Positions 57,562-60,000 of a stretch of 60,000 nt of DNA are shown one piece after another. Under the pieces are notes generated by a model. It ran no database searches. It worked only from the letters and a program-made list of their open reading frames with translations, and was not told the DNA's origin. Made by a program: the position numbers and the translations under genes. Source of the stretch: Bolinopsis microptera (Eukaryota > Ctenophora > Tentaculata > Lobata > Bolinopsidae); the NCBI RefSeq assembly GCF_026151205.1, contig NC_087072.1:17191669-17251668 (forward strand). The letters run 5' to 3'. Every line of letters starts with the position of its first letter. The first letter of the stretch is position 1.

Positions 57562-60000
57562 GTAAGTTAAATCAATGAAATTTAATTTCTAATCTGGTAA
57601 TGGAACCATTATTCTAATTTAATCAACCGACATTCGACTCGACTGACATTTACCAACTCAATATGTACGAGTCATGACTTCCTTGCTGGTTTGCATTTAG
57701 GCACGTTAAAATATTCAACGATTTTAGGCATCTGGCTAAACAAATTATTTAGATTCCATGACAGACCATCGAACAATAGGATCTTGCCTTCCATTGTTCA
57801 GATTGTTTTCTCTCACCCCCTCTCTATCGCTCTATAGTCTCTATTAGATATGAACTGGTCTATGATGCCAAGCTTTTAAGAATTTTAATTAAAAACACAT
57901 AGTTTTAGGAAGCTGCTAGCTGTCACGAGTTCGACAAGGCTAAACGTTCATTTTAAGTTATGGTATCTTTTACGGAGCACATATTTAAACACTGACCATC
58001 ATTAGTAAACGCATGGATTGACGGGGGTAACTTGGGGTAAGGATCTCATGTTTTGCTTCCTTGCTTGTTTACGTTCGCGATTCGGAGAAATGTTCAACTG
58101 AGCCCAGAGTCACGATTGCATATTTCTCTGATCTTAGGTATGATAATCTGGCATAGTCCAGAAGTTATAACCATGCTTGTAGTTTTGTAATCACGCAATA
58201 TATCGACTGGGCAATAGCTATTGACTAGTGACTACTCGTGACAGTCGCTATATATTATTTAGTTCTAGTTAACCTTTATCATGTTTATACATAAACCTGC
58301 GTAACGCTGTAAACGTGTTGGCAGATATTTCAGGTATTTTCACATCTTAAACACCGTCACTGGTCGTTCATGTCACCTGCTGGCACTGCTTGCTAGATCG
58401 CTAATGAGATGAATTGTTTCGGCACTACACAATGATATCTTTATCATTTCACCCTCCTTTATACACGCACCGTGATACAAGTCTCTTGTTATTTTCACGG
58501 AATTTCGCTGCAATTTGGCGCTTCTCCAGATTTACTGTTACTTCAATATCCGTTCTTTACGTAGAAATTACGTCAACATTTTCGATCAATTGTATAATTG
58601 ATAATATGACCAGCTTGACACTTTTAATTAACCTACCATAATTTTCTGTAAGAGCAATTTTGCTTGATCAAATACGCAATTTTGCGTGACGAACATCTAT
58701 ATTTCGACATATTTCGATACTTTTAAGAACAAATTTCGAGGACAGAAGGTGCTTTAGGAAGCCAGAGGTAGGCTGTATCACATAGCTCGGAGCTCAAACC
58801 TAGGGGTTATGTTATTCTGATCAATCACAAAACAGAAGACAGCTTGATTAGGTAAGTATTGTATTGATCTTTCTTAAAAGAGGAAGTTCACCACTCGTAC
58901 ACTTTTAGGTTTTAGGTAACCTCTAATGAGGAAAGGAGTAGACTGATCTGGACATATTAATTGACTGATTCGCTGCTACGGAGAATTAAACTTCGTCAAA
59001 AGCCGCTGTGAGAGGTACTTACTTAAAGTGAAGTGATATCGTGCACCATATCCTACTTAAAATTACTTACTTCTCTCCGGCGCTCTTGACATCCTTTACA
59101 AGTATTTTTCTCAGAATTGACGAAATTCCGAGATTTTCTGATTTATTCTGCAGTGCAGCTCTCTGCTGACGTGTTGGATTATTAAAAACAGAATTATAGC
59201 ATGTTCCATCTATATTTATGATTTAAAATAATATGATTGACTATCTTAATAGGGGGGAGTTAAATCTTTAAACACATGATCACGTAATTCGCCAGTCGGA
59301 CAAAGGGTTACATGGGTTGTATTGAGGAGATTGCCGTTCAGTCCATTAGCAGATATCTGCTATATGGTCCATTAGCCACCTAGTCTGTGAGGAGTACTTG
59401 GTAGGTCGCTACATCGGGTGCTAAACAATGAAATTAATATCCATCTCTTTGTTACTGATAGGGCCAGCTCCGTTATTACCATTTTCGGCATTTTAAGTTT
59501 GACTGCTTGATGGTCAGGTTTATAATACAGTATTATCCGGACCAGGCCTCATTTACCCCGTTTACTACTAGGGAGTGTTGTAATTGCGTTTAGATAAGAC
59601 GGACAGTTTTTAATAGTGTTGGTTCTAAGACCACTAAAAGATGTTAAAATAACAGTTATGTGTGTTGAGAGAAACTTAAAATCTGTGTACATTAAGTAAG
59701 GTAACAGGGTTAAGAATCACCCTTGATATCTTTATCATAACTTGTAGAACAATGGATTAGGATTATGCCATACAAGTCTCATTCAAATCTATGTGATTTA
59801 TTGTCATAATTTCGCCAACGCACTAAGTTTTCTTATAAAAACAAAAGACTAGTTTTTCTCACTCTCTGTTTGATCATCCCTGCATAAGAATTATTTATAA
59901 CCCTCTGTGACTAATAAAGAATAAATACGCCTCAGATGTAATTTAAATAGAAGCAGATAAATCACTGCCCACACCCCTCAAAACATATCCGGCTTTATAT
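57562..60000 (+). other. Intron of the SH3/WW gene to the window edge
   Basis: No exon, RNA gene or transposon recognised in the last 2.4 kb. Confidence 0.4.

Noticed and set aside
1-60000. tRNA genes
   Set aside because: I looked for A- and B-box pairs with a foldable acceptor stem and saw none I could support; a covariance search could still find one.

Overview
The window is animal nuclear DNA: AT-rich, with intron-containing genes, canonical GT-AG splice sites, a U2 snRNA gene and many non-autonomous DNA transposons. The gene set (lysosomal/late-endosomal ClC exchanger, centriolar C2CD3, cytosolic alanyl-tRNA synthetase, SH3/WW protein of the RhoGAP type, LDLa-repeat GPCR) is metazoan. 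An ShKT domain joined to LDLa repeats and a 7TM receptor, a secreted Cys-rich orphan, and CR1/L2-type and other LINE debris fit an early-branching animal. A cnidarian, perhaps a hydrozoan, is my guess, but nothing here proves the lineage.

Layout: (1) 1-2079, plus strand: the 3' exons of a CLCN6-type gene entering from the left. (2) 2080-8160: intergenic, with a poly-G-ended transposon (2884-4449), two small minus-strand exons of an unidentified gene (5148-5253 and 6269-6302) and a TA-flanked MITE. (3) 8162-11917, plus strand: ShKT + about ten LDLa repeats + 7TM receptor. (4) 12122-23320, minus strand: C2CD3, rebuilt here as 12 exons with consistent phases (1825 codons plus stop); its intron 7 hosts a nested secreted-protein gene (16391-17515) and a LINE relic. 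(5) 23858-26953, minus strand: single-exon AlaRS carrying an extra N-terminal GST-C/eEF1B-like domain. (6) 26954-32774: repeat-rich intergenic DNA with a TTAA-flanked poly-G element, LINE debris and a hAT-type MITE. (7) 32775-57561 and beyond, plus strand: a long SH3-WW-WW gene (ARHGAP9/12/15/27-like; PH and RhoGAP domains would lie past the right edge). Its introns hold an antisense GPCR relic, a 56-bp minisatellite made of splice-site sequence, two TA-flanked MITEs, a 6.3-kb inverted-repeat element with 8-bp target duplication and a second element nested inside it, and an intact-looking U2 snRNA gene.

The genes are unrelated housekeeping, ciliary and receptor genes, with no operon-like logic. 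The most unusual items are the AlaRS domain fusion, the ShKT-LDLa-GPCR architecture, the splice-site minisatellite, a predicted poison exon, and transposons whose ends are long G-runs. Exon borders were set by hand from GT/AG signals, reading phase and remembered family sequences; no database or RNA data were used.
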